Of a stretch of DNA of 64,000 bases, positions 42,662 to 51,920 are shown piece after piece. The stretch is from NCBI GenBank assembly GCA_030427205.1, contig JAUHXC010000021.1, positions 1 through 64,000 on the forward strand, read 5' to 3'. Numbering within the stretch: the stretch's first letter is position 1; each line of letters starts with the position of its first letter. The notes below the pieces were generated by a model. That model saw nothing but the letters and a program-made list of their open reading frames with translations, made no database searches and was not told where the DNA came from. A program made the position numbers and the translations under genes. This DNA is from a bacterium (GTDB lineage: Bacteria; Myxococcota_A; Bradymonadia; UBA7976; UBA1532).

Positions 42662-44022
42662 GGCGCGGGGTCGAGCCTGCTCTTGCGCTCGGCGAGCAGG
42701 TCGTCGACGACGGGGTGGATGCCCAGCCAGCCGGGCTCGTTGGGGTATTCGACGATCGCGAACGCCGCGAGCAGCGTGCTCAGGAGCTTGTCGTCGGCGT
42801 CCTCCGGCGGCTGGCCGCGGTGGTACTGCATCTGCTCGAGAAAGCGGCGATGGCGCTGCACGAAGGGGTTGTAGTCCTGGCGCATCTGCTCGAGCGCGTC
42901 TTCGAAGCAGCCGCGATCGGCCCGCGGCATCTCGTCCATCGCCGCGAACTGGAACGCGAGGCACAGCAGGCGGCACAACTCGCGGAAGTTGCCGGCGGTA
43001 TAGTGCAGGACCCGGTCCCACTCGGCGGGCTGCAGGTCGATGACCGCGGCGAGGTCGTGGCCGTCGAGGCGGCGGCGCACGAACTCGGTCATCACCCGCC
43101 GCCCGTCGTCCAGCAGCGGCCCGTCGGGTTTGTCGCGCAGCTTGACGTTGCCGAGGACGTAGCGGTTGGGCTGCTTGCGCTTGAGCGATTCGAAGAACGG
43201 GTCGTGGTCGACCTCCAGCGGATAGCTGTAGACCGCCGCGCAGGGCGGCGCGAGCAGCGTCGGCAGCTGCAGTTGGAAGACGGCGCGGCGCACGTCGTCG
43301 CTGAGCAGCTTGTCGAGGTCGTCGACGATGAAGAGCACCCGCTTGCCGCGGTTCTCTTCGAGGATGCCCACCAGCTCGCCGAAGAGCTGCATCACCTCTT
43401 CCGAGCGCCCGTCGGCGAACCGGCTGAAGGCCTGCCGGGCCGAGGCCGACTCGCGGAAGATCGCCGTGAAGAAGCCGAAGACGTTGACGTTGACCTGGGC
43501 CAGATCGACCCCCGGCCGCACCTCGCCGAGCACTGTCTTGAGGGCCTTGATGGCCGCCTTGTCGCCCAGATCGCCGATGTTGGCCCCGCGCTCGGCGTCG
43601 CGGATGGCCTCGACGAGCTGCGCCATCATCACCGCCAGGATCTGGTAGGCGTCGGTATCGGCGAGGTTGAGGTAGTCCTGGATGGTGAAGCCGAGCAGCG
43701 TATAGCGCGCGGTGATCGCCGGGTCCTTCCACAGCGCGTTGGCGGTGGTCGACTTGCCCGACCCCTTGGCGCCCGTCAGGAAATACTTCTGCCCCGGGCG
43801 GTCGGTCTCGAGCGCGTAGCGCAGCATGACCCGCGGGTCCTTGCGGCTGCGCCCGCGGATCTCGGTCGGGTCGAGGTAGTAGTCCCAATCCTCGCCGGGC
43901 TGCAGCGGCTTCTGCGGCATGCCCCAGCGCAGGCGCCACGTATTCTGCTGCGCGAGCGCGTTGCCCGGGATCAGCGGCTGCTGACCGAAGCGGGCCTTGA
44001 GCTGATTCATCGACGAGGTCAT
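42658..44022 (-). CDS. P-loop ATPase partner of TPR protein
   Basis: A 454-residue cytoplasmic P-loop NTPase with Walker A GAKGSGKST (K90) and Walker B VLFIVDDLDKLL (D234-D235). The domain (about 65-330) looks like a KAP- or AAA-type ATPase; SYPLEVDHDPFF and NFRELCRLLCLAFQF follow in the lid region. A helical C-terminal part (about 330-450) ends with a possible partner-binding segment. It is translationally coupled to the 1010-residue TPR protein. The start at 44022 is the first Met of the conserved region; a longer frame starting at 44085 is weaker. No methyltransferase, nuclease or toxin gene is adjacent. Confidence 0.75.
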   Translation of the reverse strand: MTSSMNQLKARFGQQPLIPGNALAQQNTWRLRWGMPQKPLQPGEDWDYYLDPTEIRGRSRKDPRVMLRYALETDRPGQKYFLTGAKGSGKSTTANALWKDPAITARYTLLGFTIQDYLNLADTDAYQILAVMMAQLVEAIRDAERGANIGDLGDKAAIKALKTVLGEVRPGVDLAQVNVNVFGFFTAIFRESASARQAFSRFADGRSEEVMQLFGELVGILEENRGKRVLFIVDDLDKLLSDDVRRAVFQLQLPTLLAPPCAAVYSYPLEVDHDPFFESLKRKQPNRYVLGNVKLRDKPDGPLLDDGRRVMTEFVRRRLDGHDLAAVIDLQPAEWDRVLHYTAGNFRELCRLLCLAFQFAAMDEMPRADRGCFEDALEQMRQDYNPFVQRHRRFLEQMQYHRGQPPEDADDKLLSTLLAAFAIVEYPNEPGWLGIHPVVDDLLAERKSRLDPAP

Positions 44023-44199
44023 CGACCGCGCTCCCGGGGCATCATCGACGCCGACGCTACCAGATAGGGCCGCCGCCCGCCTCAATCTCGGTCACCCTCC
44101 AGCAGGCCTGTATACGGGCCAGGATCGGTGCAAGTCTTTTCACTGCGGTCGCCTCGGGCCGCTTCGCTATGGTGCCGGCCCCGAAGCCCTGGAGGTGTC

Positions 44200-45507
44200 A
44201 TGCGCCGCGCCGCTCTGGCCGTATCGCTCGCCCTTGCCCTGCCCGCGTGCCTGCCCGACGACGGCGGATCCGACCCGGATCCGGTGGTCATCGGCGGTGA
44301 TGCGGACCAGGGTATCGCCAACCCCGAGCCCGAGCCGGAGGAGCCGGTCGACATGGGCGCCCCCGAGTGGGACGCCGAGGTCGCCCCCGACATGGCCGCG
44401 CCGGTCGGCGGCGAGAGCCTCGAGACGGTGCGGTTCGACGACGTCGAGATCGCCGCCGGCTACACCGAGATGCTCACCCTCGACCTGCCCGATGACGTGC
44501 AGAGCATCACCATCGTCGGCGTGGGTGATCCGACGGTCTTCTTGTCGGTGGTGCACCTCGAGGGCCCCGAGGGGCAGATCCTGGTGGCCGAGAACCCGCC
44601 GGGGGTCACGATCACCGCGTTCGACCGGCAGCTCTCACCTTTCCCCGGGGCGTTCAAGAGCCCCAACCGCTCGGCGACCGCGGCGACCGGGCTGGCGACG
44701 CTGCTCGCCCCCAACAACCCGCAGGTCGAGGTCGGCCCGGGGCAGTGGCGCTTCCAGGTGGCCGCGTTGAGCTCGTTCGGCCCCACGACCACCGCCATCG
44801 ACCTCACGGTCTACATCAAGCGGGCCCCGGCCGTGCCCGAGCGCGGCGTGCTCGACGTGCACATGCACTTCACCGGCTCCCGGGGCTGGACGGCGGAGAG
44901 CGCGCCCGACGACCCCGACTTCCAGGCGGCGCTCGACCGGCTGCGCGAGTTCTACGGCGAGATCGGCATCGAGATCGGCGAGGTGACCTACGACGACGTG
45001 CCCGAGCGCTTCCGCGCGGTGGACAGCGGGCCGCAGGGCCCCGGCCCCGAGGCGCTCAACAGCACGCTGCACGAGATGTTCGCCCTGAGCGACTACGAGA
45101 CCGGGCTGTCGTTCTTCTTCGTCGATCGCATCGGTGATCCGATGTTCGGCGGGGCCATCGGCGGCATCGCCGGCGGCACGCCGGGGCCGATGCTCGAGCC
45201 CAATACCGTGCGCAGCGGGGTGGCGGTGGCCACCGAGCTCGACCCGAACCCGCTGTCGATCGGGCACATCATGGGCCACGAGGGCGGGCACTTCCTGGGC
45301 CTGTACCACACCCAGGAGTTCTTCGGCGGCATCACCGACCAGATCCCAGATACCCCCGAGGGGCAGGCGGGCGGCGACAACCTGATGTTCCCGACCGTCA
45401 CCGCCGCCCCGGCTCACCTGACCGCGGGCCAGGGCTTCGTGATGCACATGAACGCCGCCGTCGAGCTCGTCGAGCCCGCGGCCAGCGCCCAGGAGGCCGC
45501 CCGATGA
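44200..45507 (+). CDS. Metzincin-like zinc metalloprotease lipoprotein
   Basis: A 435-residue lipoprotein (MRRAALAVSLALALPAC, Cys at residue 17). After an acidic linker (about 20-75) and a beta domain, the protease-like region has the full zinc motif H360-E361-G-G-H364-F-L-G-L-Y-H370 and a Met-turn-like NLMFP, as in metzincins. The middle includes GVLDVHMHFTGSRGW. It is predicted to sit in the periplasm or outer membrane and degrade unknown targets. The stop overlaps the next gene (ATGA). It diverges from the ATPase gene over a 177-bp gap. Confidence 0.8.
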   Translation: MRRAALAVSLALALPACLPDDGGSDPDPVVIGGDADQGIANPEPEPEEPVDMGAPEWDAEVAPDMAAPVGGESLETVRFDDVEIAAGYTEMLTLDLPDDVQSITIVGVGDPTVFLSVVHLEGPEGQILVAENPPGVTITAFDRQLSPFPGAFKSPNRSATAATGLATLLAPNNPQVEVGPGQWRFQVAALSSFGPTTTAIDLTVYIKRAPAVPERGVLDVHMHFTGSRGWTAESAPDDPDFQAALDRLREFYGEIGIEIGEVTYDDVPERFRAVDSGPQGPGPEALNSTLHEMFALSDYETGLSFFFVDRIGDPMFGGAIGGIAGGTPGPMLEPNTVRSGVAVATELDPNPLSIGHIMGHEGGHFLGLYHTQEFFGGITDQIPDTPEGQAGGDNLMFPTVTAAPAHLTAGQGFVMHMNAAVELVEPAASAQEAAR

Positions 45508-46001
45508 AGATCTCGCTGCAACTCGCGCTGTGCGCGCTCCTGACGCCCGCGTTCGCTTCGGCGCAGGTGGCGCCCGGCCACGATCACGGCGCGGTGGCCG
45601 ACGCCCCGTCGCCCGACGCGGTGGCCATCCCGCCCAAGGCGCGCATGCTCGTCGACGCGATCGACATCCCGCTGACACCCGCGGCGGTGGCCTACGCCGG
45701 CCTGACCGAGTCGATGGCTACGGCGCTGGCCGCCGACACCGCCAGCAAGCGCTACACCCGGGTGCGGGCGGTGGGCGCGCTGGGCATCATCGGCACCGAC
45801 AGCGCCCGGCGCCTGATCGAGCTGCTCGCGACCGCCGACGGCGACGCGCAGGTGCGGGTGCAGGCGGTCATCAGCCTGTCGCGCATCTGGGGCGCCGACG
45901 ATCGCGAGGCGGTGGTGGCGTTCTTGACCGGGCTGCTCGGCGACGCGCCGCCGGCGGTGGACGACGCCATCGCCCGCGAGCTGAGCCACCTCTACCGCTG
46001 A
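45504..46001 (+). CDS. Exported HEAT-repeat protein
   Basis: A 165-residue protein with a signal peptide (cleavage near ASA-QVA, residue 20) and a short His-rich segment (APGHDHG). Residues about 75-160 form HEAT-like helices (KRYTRVRAVGALGIIG, DAQVRVQAVISLSRIWG). It is coupled to the metalloprotease lipoprotein by an ATGA overlap and is probably its partner in the periplasm. No catalytic residues are seen. Confidence 0.75.
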   Translation: MKISLQLALCALLTPAFASAQVAPGHDHGAVADAPSPDAVAIPPKARMLVDAIDIPLTPAAVAYAGLTESMATALAADTASKRYTRVRAVGALGIIGTDSARRLIELLATADGDAQVRVQAVISLSRIWGADDREAVVAFLTGLLGDAPPAVDDAIARELSHLYR

Positions 46002-46028
46002 CGGGCCCGAGCCTCAGCGGCCCGAGCC

Positions 46029-47477
46029 TCAGCGCCGCACGACCGCGATCGGGCCGCTGACGGCGCGCCGGGGCAGGCTCAGGCGCAGCACCGCGCCGCC
46101 GTGCGGAGACGGTCCGCCGGTGAGGGTGCCCCCGTGGGCCTTCAGCAGCGACCGGGCCACGGTCAACCCCAGGCCGGGGCGCCCCCAGCGGCCGTTGCCC
46201 GCTTCGAAGACATCGGTATTGGGCAAGCCGGGGCCGGTGTCGTGCACCTCGAGCACCACCGTGCGCTGCTCGACGCGGCTGCGCAGGATGAGCCGCCGGC
46301 TGCGCTGCTCGGCGACGGCCCGCAGCGCGTTGTCGAGCACGGCGAACAGCGCGTCTTCGAGGGCGGCGCGATCGGCGTCGACTGCCGGCGTGCGCCCCAA
46401 CTCGAGCTGAGTGCGGACGCCGGCCGCGGCGGCGTCGGCCCGGACCAGCGCGATCATGTCCCGCGCGAGCTCGTCGAGCGAGACGGGTGTGCGGGCCTCG
46501 GCCGCCGGCGCCGGTCGGCCGCGCAGCTCGACCACCGCGAAGTCGAGGTCGACCACCGCCGACTCCAGCGCGTCGGGGGTGAGGTGGCCCTGGCCCAGCA
46601 TCTGCCGGCGCAGGGTGCGCAGACCGCTCTCCAGCCGATCGACGATGTCGTCGGTGCGCAGCGCGGCGCAGCGCAGCTGCAGGCGGGTCGCGACGGTGGT
46701 CCGGCTGGCCGCTTGACGGGCGGCGCGCACCCGCTGCTCGGCGGGGCTCTGCTCGATGCGGTCGAGCTCGCGGTCGAGGCTGTCGCGGGCCGCCCGCAGC
46801 GCCTCGGTGCGCGCCTCGACCTCTTCTTCGACGGCGGCCCGGGCCGCGTGCAGCGGCTCGTGGAACTGGCGCAAGAGCAGCAGCAGCGAGCCGAAGAGCA
46901 TCACCACCAGCGTCGCGGTGCCCATCAGCGAGCGCCAGTCGAGGAAGATCGCTTCGAGGGCCTCGGCGTCGCGGAAGATGGGCGCGTAGGGCAGCACGCC
47001 GGCGACCTCGAGCCCGAGCATCGTCGCGTAGCCCAGCAGCCACAGGCCGGCCAGCGCCATCACCGAGCGCCACGGCAGGAACCAGGTGGCCAGCGCGGTG
47101 AGCACCATGCCCGAGACGGGCAGGATCGTATTCTGGCTGCCGCCGATGTAGACGTGGCCCACCGAGATGAGCATCGCCACCGCGAGCGCCCCGAAGGCCA
47201 CGTTCTCGAAGGCGCGCTGCGGGTCGGCGCCGCGACGCTCGGCCTCGCGCCGGGCGACGCGGTGCACGCTCATGAAGGCGCCGGCGTTGATCGCCGCGGC
47301 GATGTTCAGCCAGGCCGACCAGCGGGCCGACTCGAAGGTGAACAGCTCGGCGCTGCCGAACGGCTCGTAGAGCACCCCGAGCAGGACCCCGTAGGCGCCC
47401 GAGACGATGGCGATGGCGGTGGCCACGGCGTCCGCCTGGCGCACCAGCGCGGCCCGGATCGGCGGGGTGGGGGACAT
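46029..47477 (-). CDS. Membrane histidine-kinase-like ATPase
   Basis: A 482-residue protein with five to six membrane helices (about 15-215) and a long coiled coil (about 220-260). The C-terminal GHKL ATPase domain (about 350-475) has the N box DNALRAVAEQ, the G1 box DTGPGLP and a G2 box GRPGLGLTVARSLLKAHGG. A clear phosphoacceptor H box is not visible in the dimerisation region, which is rich in Arg/Ala. It may sense membrane signals and phosphorylate through an unusual site or act as a non-phosphorylating ATPase. No response regulator is adjacent. Confidence 0.8.
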   Translation of the reverse strand: MSPTPPIRAALVRQADAVATAIAIVSGAYGVLLGVLYEPFGSAELFTFESARWSAWLNIAAAINAGAFMSVHRVARREAERRGADPQRAFENVAFGALAVAMLISVGHVYIGGSQNTILPVSGMVLTALATWFLPWRSVMALAGLWLLGYATMLGLEVAGVLPYAPIFRDAEALEAIFLDWRSLMGTATLVVMLFGSLLLLLRQFHEPLHAARAAVEEEVEARTEALRAARDSLDRELDRIEQSPAEQRVRAARQAASRTTVATRLQLRCAALRTDDIVDRLESGLRTLRRQMLGQGHLTPDALESAVVDLDFAVVELRGRPAPAAEARTPVSLDELARDMIALVRADAAAAGVRTQLELGRTPAVDADRAALEDALFAVLDNALRAVAEQRSRRLILRSRVEQRTVVLEVHDTGPGLPNTDVFEAGNGRWGRPGLGLTVARSLLKAHGGTLTGGPSPHGGAVLRLSLPRRAVSGPIAVVRR

Positions 47478-47576
47478 GGGCCGAGAATAGCAGGATATCG
47501 AAGAAACAAAAGCTGAAGGGCATCGACCCGCGGTTGCCCGCGCCTGCGCTGGCCGCAGCGCCGGTCGGCGACGCGG

Positions 47577-49811
47577 TCAGCGGCGCAAGATGACCCGCCA
47601 CGTCGAGCCGCGCCGATCGTAGAGATCGTCCCCCTTGAGGATCAGCCGACGATAGCCCTTGCGGGTGATCTTGATGTCGACATCGATCGGCACCCGGCAG
47701 GTGGCGGCCTCTTCGCAGACGACCTCGTCGGTATCGAGCCGGGTGAAGGTGGCCGGCGGCGGGTCGGGGCGGATGAGCACCGTCGGCCGCTGCTCGGCGC
47801 TGGGCGCGCCATTGTGGGCGGCGGGTCCCCGGGCCACCGACGGCGCCTCGAGCATGGCCACGCCGCGATCGAGCGCCAGCGGAATGGTGCCCAGGTCGAG
47901 CTTGCGCGGCTCGGCGTCGACGATGGCCGCCGCGTCGACGTCGACCGGCTCGACGCCGCCGATCAGCGCCGAGCGCCCGAACCACACCAGGATGAGCAAC
48001 AGCAGCACCCCGCCGCCGGCGATGAGCGGGATCTGGTGTTCTTCGTGCCAGGGGGCGGCGTCGACCCGCGCGGCGAGCGCCGGCGCCGGCCGGCCGGGGG
48101 TGCGGGCCAGCTCGACGTCCGCGGCGGCCTCCGGTTCGTCGACGTCCGTCGGCGGGTCGTCTTCGGTGTCGGCGTGCTCGGGCGGCTCGGCCGGCTCGGT
48201 CTCGGGTTCGGGCGTGTCGGCCTGCGGCGGCTGCGCGGCCCGTGAGGTCGGCTCGAAGGCCAGCTCGAGGCCGTCGTCGTCGGCGCCGGTCTGCAACTCG
48301 AGGCCGCCGGTCGGGACCTCGACGCCGGACATCGAGCCGGCGATGGCCGGCGCCCGGCCCTTCGCGAGGTCCAGCTCGAGGCCGGCCGTGCTCGGATCGG
48401 GGCCGCTCGGGCGCGAGCCGTTCGCAGCAGGGGTATTCGAATCGGCGCCGCCCGCGGGGGTGCCGCCCGGGCGCTGCGCTGTGCTCGGGCTGGGCGTAGC
48501 CGGGCTGTCGACCGCCAGCGCCGCTTCGAGGGAGGGCGGGACCACGCCCCAGCCCTCGTCGTCGGCGGCCGGCGGCTCCTCGTCCGAAAGATCGAGCTGC
48601 CACCCGCCGGTGGGCGGCTTCATCCCGCCGGCGCCGAGCGGCCGGCTCGGGCTGGGTTCAGGCTGACTCGGTTCAGGCGGGCTCGGCGCGGACGGGCTCG
48701 GCGCGGACGGGCTCGACGGCGGGTCGATGCTCCAGCTGTCGCTCGCCCCCTCCGGCGGCGTGGCGACCTCGCCGGTCGTGCGGAACCAGTCGCCCAGGTC
48801 GCCGCGGTCGCCCACGTCGGCGCCGCCATTGCCGCCCAGCACCGGCAGCGAGCCGCTCGCGCCCGCCGCGCCGGCGTCGAGCGCGTCGCCGTCGGCGGCC
48901 ATGCTCCAGTCGAGGGCCAGATCGCTCGGCGCCGAGTCGTCTGAGCCGCCCCGCGTGTCCTCCAGGGCGCGGGCGAGGCGCTCCATGCGGGCCTGCAGGG
49001 CGCCGGCGCTGCCCGGGCGGTGCTCGGGCTGCTTCTCGAGGCAGCCGTTGACGATGTCTTCGAGCTCGTCGGGGATCGCCAGACCCGGCGCCCGGCCGTT
49101 CATCGGCGGGGGCTCGAGCTCGATGTGGGCCCGCAGCACGCTGTCGCGGTCGCCGCCGAAGAGCGGCTTGCCGGTGAGCACCCGGTACATCATCGCCCCG
49201 AAGGCGTAGATGTCGGTCGCCGGGGTGATCGGCCCGCCGCGCACCTGCTCCGGCGACATGTAGCGCGGCGATCCCTTGAGCCGCGCCCCGGGCCAGAGGG
49301 TGTCCTCTTCGTCGCCTTCGAGCAGCTTGGCGACCCCGAAGTCGAGCACCTTGACCGCGGTGCGCGCCCCGCCGGCCAACTTCTGCAAGAAGACGTTGCC
49401 CGGCTTGAGATCGCGGTGGACCAGGCCGACGAGGTGGGCCTCGGACAGCGCTTTCAGCACCTCGACCCCGATGCCGATCGCCTCGATCGGGTCGAGCGGC
49501 CCCCGCCGGCGCACCCGGGCCAGCAGATCTTCGCCTTCGAGGAACTCGGTGACCATGTACGGGTCGCCGCTGCCGGTGAAGCCGAAGTCGGTCACCTGCA
49601 CGATCTGCGGGCCGTGCAGCCGACTCAGCGCGCGCACCTCGCGCAGGAACGCCTCGCGGGCCTGGGGGCTCGCCTTGACCTCGCTGCGGATGAGCTTGAG
49701 CGCCACCGGGCGGTCGAGCGTCGGGTGGCGCGCCTTCCACACCGCGCCCATGCCGCCCTCGCCGATCGGCTGCTCGAGCCGATAGGCGCCGATATAGCCG
49801 CCGATCTCCAT
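47577..49811 (-). CDS. Ser/Thr protein kinase with proline-rich linker and transmembrane anchor
   Basis: A 744-residue kinase. The catalytic domain (about 8-285) has IGEGGMGAVW, K39, HRD 132-134, DFG 157-159 and YMSPEQ. A long Pro/Ser/Gly/Asp-rich linker (about 300-580) holds repeated short motifs such as GLELDL, GLELQTG, GWQLDL and DDGLELAF that could be FHA-binding phospho-sites. One membrane helix (about 598-615) leads to a small external domain of about 130 residues with two cysteines (VCEEAATC) near its end. The start MEIGGYIGAYR is typical. It is divergent from a membrane hydrolase gene. Confidence 0.92.
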   Translation of the reverse strand: MEIGGYIGAYRLEQPIGEGGMGAVWKARHPTLDRPVALKLIRSEVKASPQAREAFLREVRALSRLHGPQIVQVTDFGFTGSGDPYMVTEFLEGEDLLARVRRRGPLDPIEAIGIGVEVLKALSEAHLVGLVHRDLKPGNVFLQKLAGGARTAVKVLDFGVAKLLEGDEEDTLWPGARLKGSPRYMSPEQVRGGPITPATDIYAFGAMMYRVLTGKPLFGGDRDSVLRAHIELEPPPMNGRAPGLAIPDELEDIVNGCLEKQPEHRPGSAGALQARMERLARALEDTRGGSDDSAPSDLALDWSMAADGDALDAGAAGASGSLPVLGGNGGADVGDRGDLGDWFRTTGEVATPPEGASDSWSIDPPSSPSAPSPSAPSPPEPSQPEPSPSRPLGAGGMKPPTGGWQLDLSDEEPPAADDEGWGVVPPSLEAALAVDSPATPSPSTAQRPGGTPAGGADSNTPAANGSRPSGPDPSTAGLELDLAKGRAPAIAGSMSGVEVPTGGLELQTGADDDGLELAFEPTSRAAQPPQADTPEPETEPAEPPEHADTEDDPPTDVDEPEAAADVELARTPGRPAPALAARVDAAPWHEEHQIPLIAGGGVLLLLILVWFGRSALIGGVEPVDVDAAAIVDAEPRKLDLGTIPLALDRGVAMLEAPSVARGPAAHNGAPSAEQRPTVLIRPDPPPATFTRLDTDEVVCEEAATCRVPIDVDIKITRKGYRRLILKGDDLYDRRGSTWRVILRR

Positions 49812-49933
49812 GCCCCGAATCTCGCACATGGCCCGTGTCAGGGGAAGGCGTCCGGGCCAGTCGCCCGACCCGCAGCGGGCGCTCATCGGCGGCGGGCGGT
49901 TGACGGGTCGCGATCCATGGCCGATCGTCGGCC

Positions 49934-50779
49934 ATGTCCGATGCCCCGCCCGCCCGCGCTCGCCTCGTCCGTCGGCTGCTGGTGGCGGGGCTCGTCTGCC
50001 TCGGAGGGGTCGTGGTGCTCGTCGGTCTGCAGCGCAGCATCTTGTTTCCGCGGTCGCAGGTGCCGCTGCCGCCGGCCCACTGGCCGACGCCGCCGGGGCT
50101 GCTCCGGGTGGATGTCGCCCAGGGCGGCGGCGAGGCCCACAGCGAGGGCTGGCTGCTTCCGGGCGACGGGGTCGGCCCCGATGCGCCGGGCCCGGTCGTC
50201 TTCTTCGCCCACGGCAACGGCGAGCTGATCGACTACGCCGCGCCGGCGCTCGAGCCCTATCGCCGGCGTGGGATCTCCGTGGCCCTGCTCGAGTACCGCG
50301 GCTACGGCCGATCGGGCGGTGAACCGTCCGAGGCGGCGCTCTTCGCCGATATCGAGCGCTTCTACGACGCGATCGTCGCCCGCCCCGAGGTGGACGGCGC
50401 GCGGGCCATCGCCCACGGCCGCAGCCTGGGCGGCGGGGTGATGTGCGGGCTGGCCGCCCGGCGGCCGCTGCGTGGGCTGGTGCTCGAGTCGACCTTTCGC
50501 AGCGTCAAGGTGATCGCCCGGCGGTTCATGCTGCCGGGCATCTTCGTGGCCGATCCGTTCGACAACGAGGCGGCGGTGCGCGGCTTCGACGGCCCGATCG
50601 TGGTCCTGCACGGGCGGCGCGACGAGATCATCCCCTTCGACCACGGGCGCACGCTGGCCGAGCGGGCCGCCGACGCCGAGCTGGTCGAGTTCGCCAGCGG
50701 GCATAACGACCTGCCCGACGGCGAGCGCTACTGGGCGGCGATCGACCGGCTGATCGAGCGGGCGGGGCTCAAGCGGTAG
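49934..50779 (+). CDS. Membrane-anchored alpha/beta hydrolase (BEM46/ABHD13-like)
   Basis: A 281-residue protein with one N-terminal membrane helix (about 12-32). The hydrolase part has FFAHGNGE as the oxyanion region, S164 in GRSLGG, D230 in HGRRDEI and H257 in SGHND, so the triad is complete. Its function is unknown; homologues of this shape are membrane hydrolases of the BEM46 group. Its 3' end overlaps the 3' end of the converging radical SAM gene by 11 bp. Confidence 0.85.
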   Translation: MSDAPPARARLVRRLLVAGLVCLGGVVVLVGLQRSILFPRSQVPLPPAHWPTPPGLLRVDVAQGGGEAHSEGWLLPGDGVGPDAPGPVVFFAHGNGELIDYAAPALEPYRRRGISVALLEYRGYGRSGGEPSEAALFADIERFYDAIVARPEVDGARAIAHGRSLGGGVMCGLAARRPLRGLVLESTFRSVKVIARRFMLPGIFVADPFDNEAAVRGFDGPIVVLHGRRDEIIPFDHGRTLAERAADAELVEFASGHNDLPDGERYWAAIDRLIERAGLKR

Positions 50780-51920
50780 CGCCCGGGCCGGCGGGGTGAA
50801 CCGCCGGGTCGACATAGCGCACGATGCGGCCGTCGATGGGGCTCTCCAGCCGCCAGACGCCGGGATCGAGCGGCCGCACCCAGTGGCTGTCGACGGGCAC
50901 CTTGCCCGCGCCGCCGGGGATGTCGAGCACGTAGGTCGGCCACGCCAGCCCGGTGAGCCGCCCGCGCAGCGCGGCGCTGATGGAAAGCCCCTCGTCCAGC
51001 GAGACCCGGAAGTGCCCGGTGCCGACGGTGAGGTCGGGGTGGTGCAGGTAGTACGGCCGCACCTGGTGGTCGAGCAGCCCTTCGAACAGCGCGGCGAGCA
51101 CGTCGGCGTCGGCGTTGACCCCGCGCAGCAGCACGCTCTGGTTGAGCACGCTGATGCCCGCGTCGACCAGGTGCCCCAGGGCGGCGGCGCTCTCGGCGGT
51201 CAGCTCGCGGGGGTGGTTGAAGTGGGTCACCAGATACAGCGGCCGATGGCGAGCCAGCCGCCGGGCCAGCGCGCGGTCGACGCGCATGGGCAGCGTGACC
51301 GGGAACCGGGTGTGGATGCGGATGCGGCGGATGCCGATCGCGGTGAGCCGCTCGAGCAGCCCGCCCAGCCGCTCGTCGGAGAGCATGAGCGGGTCGCCGC
51401 CGGTCAGGATGACCTCCCGGATCTCGGGGTGGCTGCGCAGGTAGTCCAGCGCCCCGTCGAGGGCGTATCGCAGCCGGATCGGCTCGTCGTTGAGCGCCAC
51501 CTTGCGGAAGCAATAGCGACAGAACATCGGGCAGCGGAACGTCGGGAACAGCAGCGCCCGATCGGGATAGCGGTGCACCAGCACCTCGGCCTGACCGTGG
51601 GCGGCGTCGCCGATGGGATCGGGCCGCTCGCCGGGCAGCTCGGCCAGCTCGGCGAGGTCGGGCAGCGCCTGCTTGCGGATCGGGCAGTCGGGGTCGTCGC
51701 GGTCGATGAGGCCCAGGTAGTAGTCGCTGACGAGCATGCCGTAGCGCTCGATGACCCGGGCCAGCGCCGCGGCGTCGCCCGGCGCGACGAGGCCGCGCTC
51801 GACCAGCGCCGGCACGTCGCGGGCGCCGCGCACCAGCGAGCGGGACCAGGGCTCGATGTCGGAGGGGACGGCCCGCGCCGCGGGCAGGACGGTCAACGCC
51901 CGGTCGAGCGAAGCGCTCAA
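50769..51920 (-). CDS. Lysine 2,3-aminomutase-family radical SAM enzyme (KamA/EpmB-like)
   Basis: A 383-residue radical SAM/PLP enzyme. The [4Fe-4S] motif is C130-x3-C134-x2-C137 in FRCPMFCRYCFRK; the PLP lysine is K340 in LDIPGGAGKVPV. Family members move the alpha-amino group of lysine to beta, either on free lysine (KamA) or on the lysine used to modify EF-P (EpmB). No EF-P or EpmA gene is in view, and the length lies between the two types, so the substrate is open. It is the last gene of an operon with a mini zinc-ribbon protein and a coiled-coil exported protein, joined by ATGA overlaps. Confidence 0.9.
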   Translation of the reverse strand: MSASLDRALTVLPAARAVPSDIEPWSRSLVRGARDVPALVERGLVAPGDAAALARVIERYGMLVSDYYLGLIDRDDPDCPIRKQALPDLAELAELPGERPDPIGDAAHGQAEVLVHRYPDRALLFPTFRCPMFCRYCFRKVALNDEPIRLRYALDGALDYLRSHPEIREVILTGGDPLMLSDERLGGLLERLTAIGIRRIRIHTRFPVTLPMRVDRALARRLARHRPLYLVTHFNHPRELTAESAAALGHLVDAGISVLNQSVLLRGVNADADVLAALFEGLLDHQVRPYYLHHPDLTVGTGHFRVSLDEGLSISAALRGRLTGLAWPTYVLDIPGGAGKVPVDSHWVRPLDPGVWRLESPIDGRIVRYVDPAVHPAGPGATA

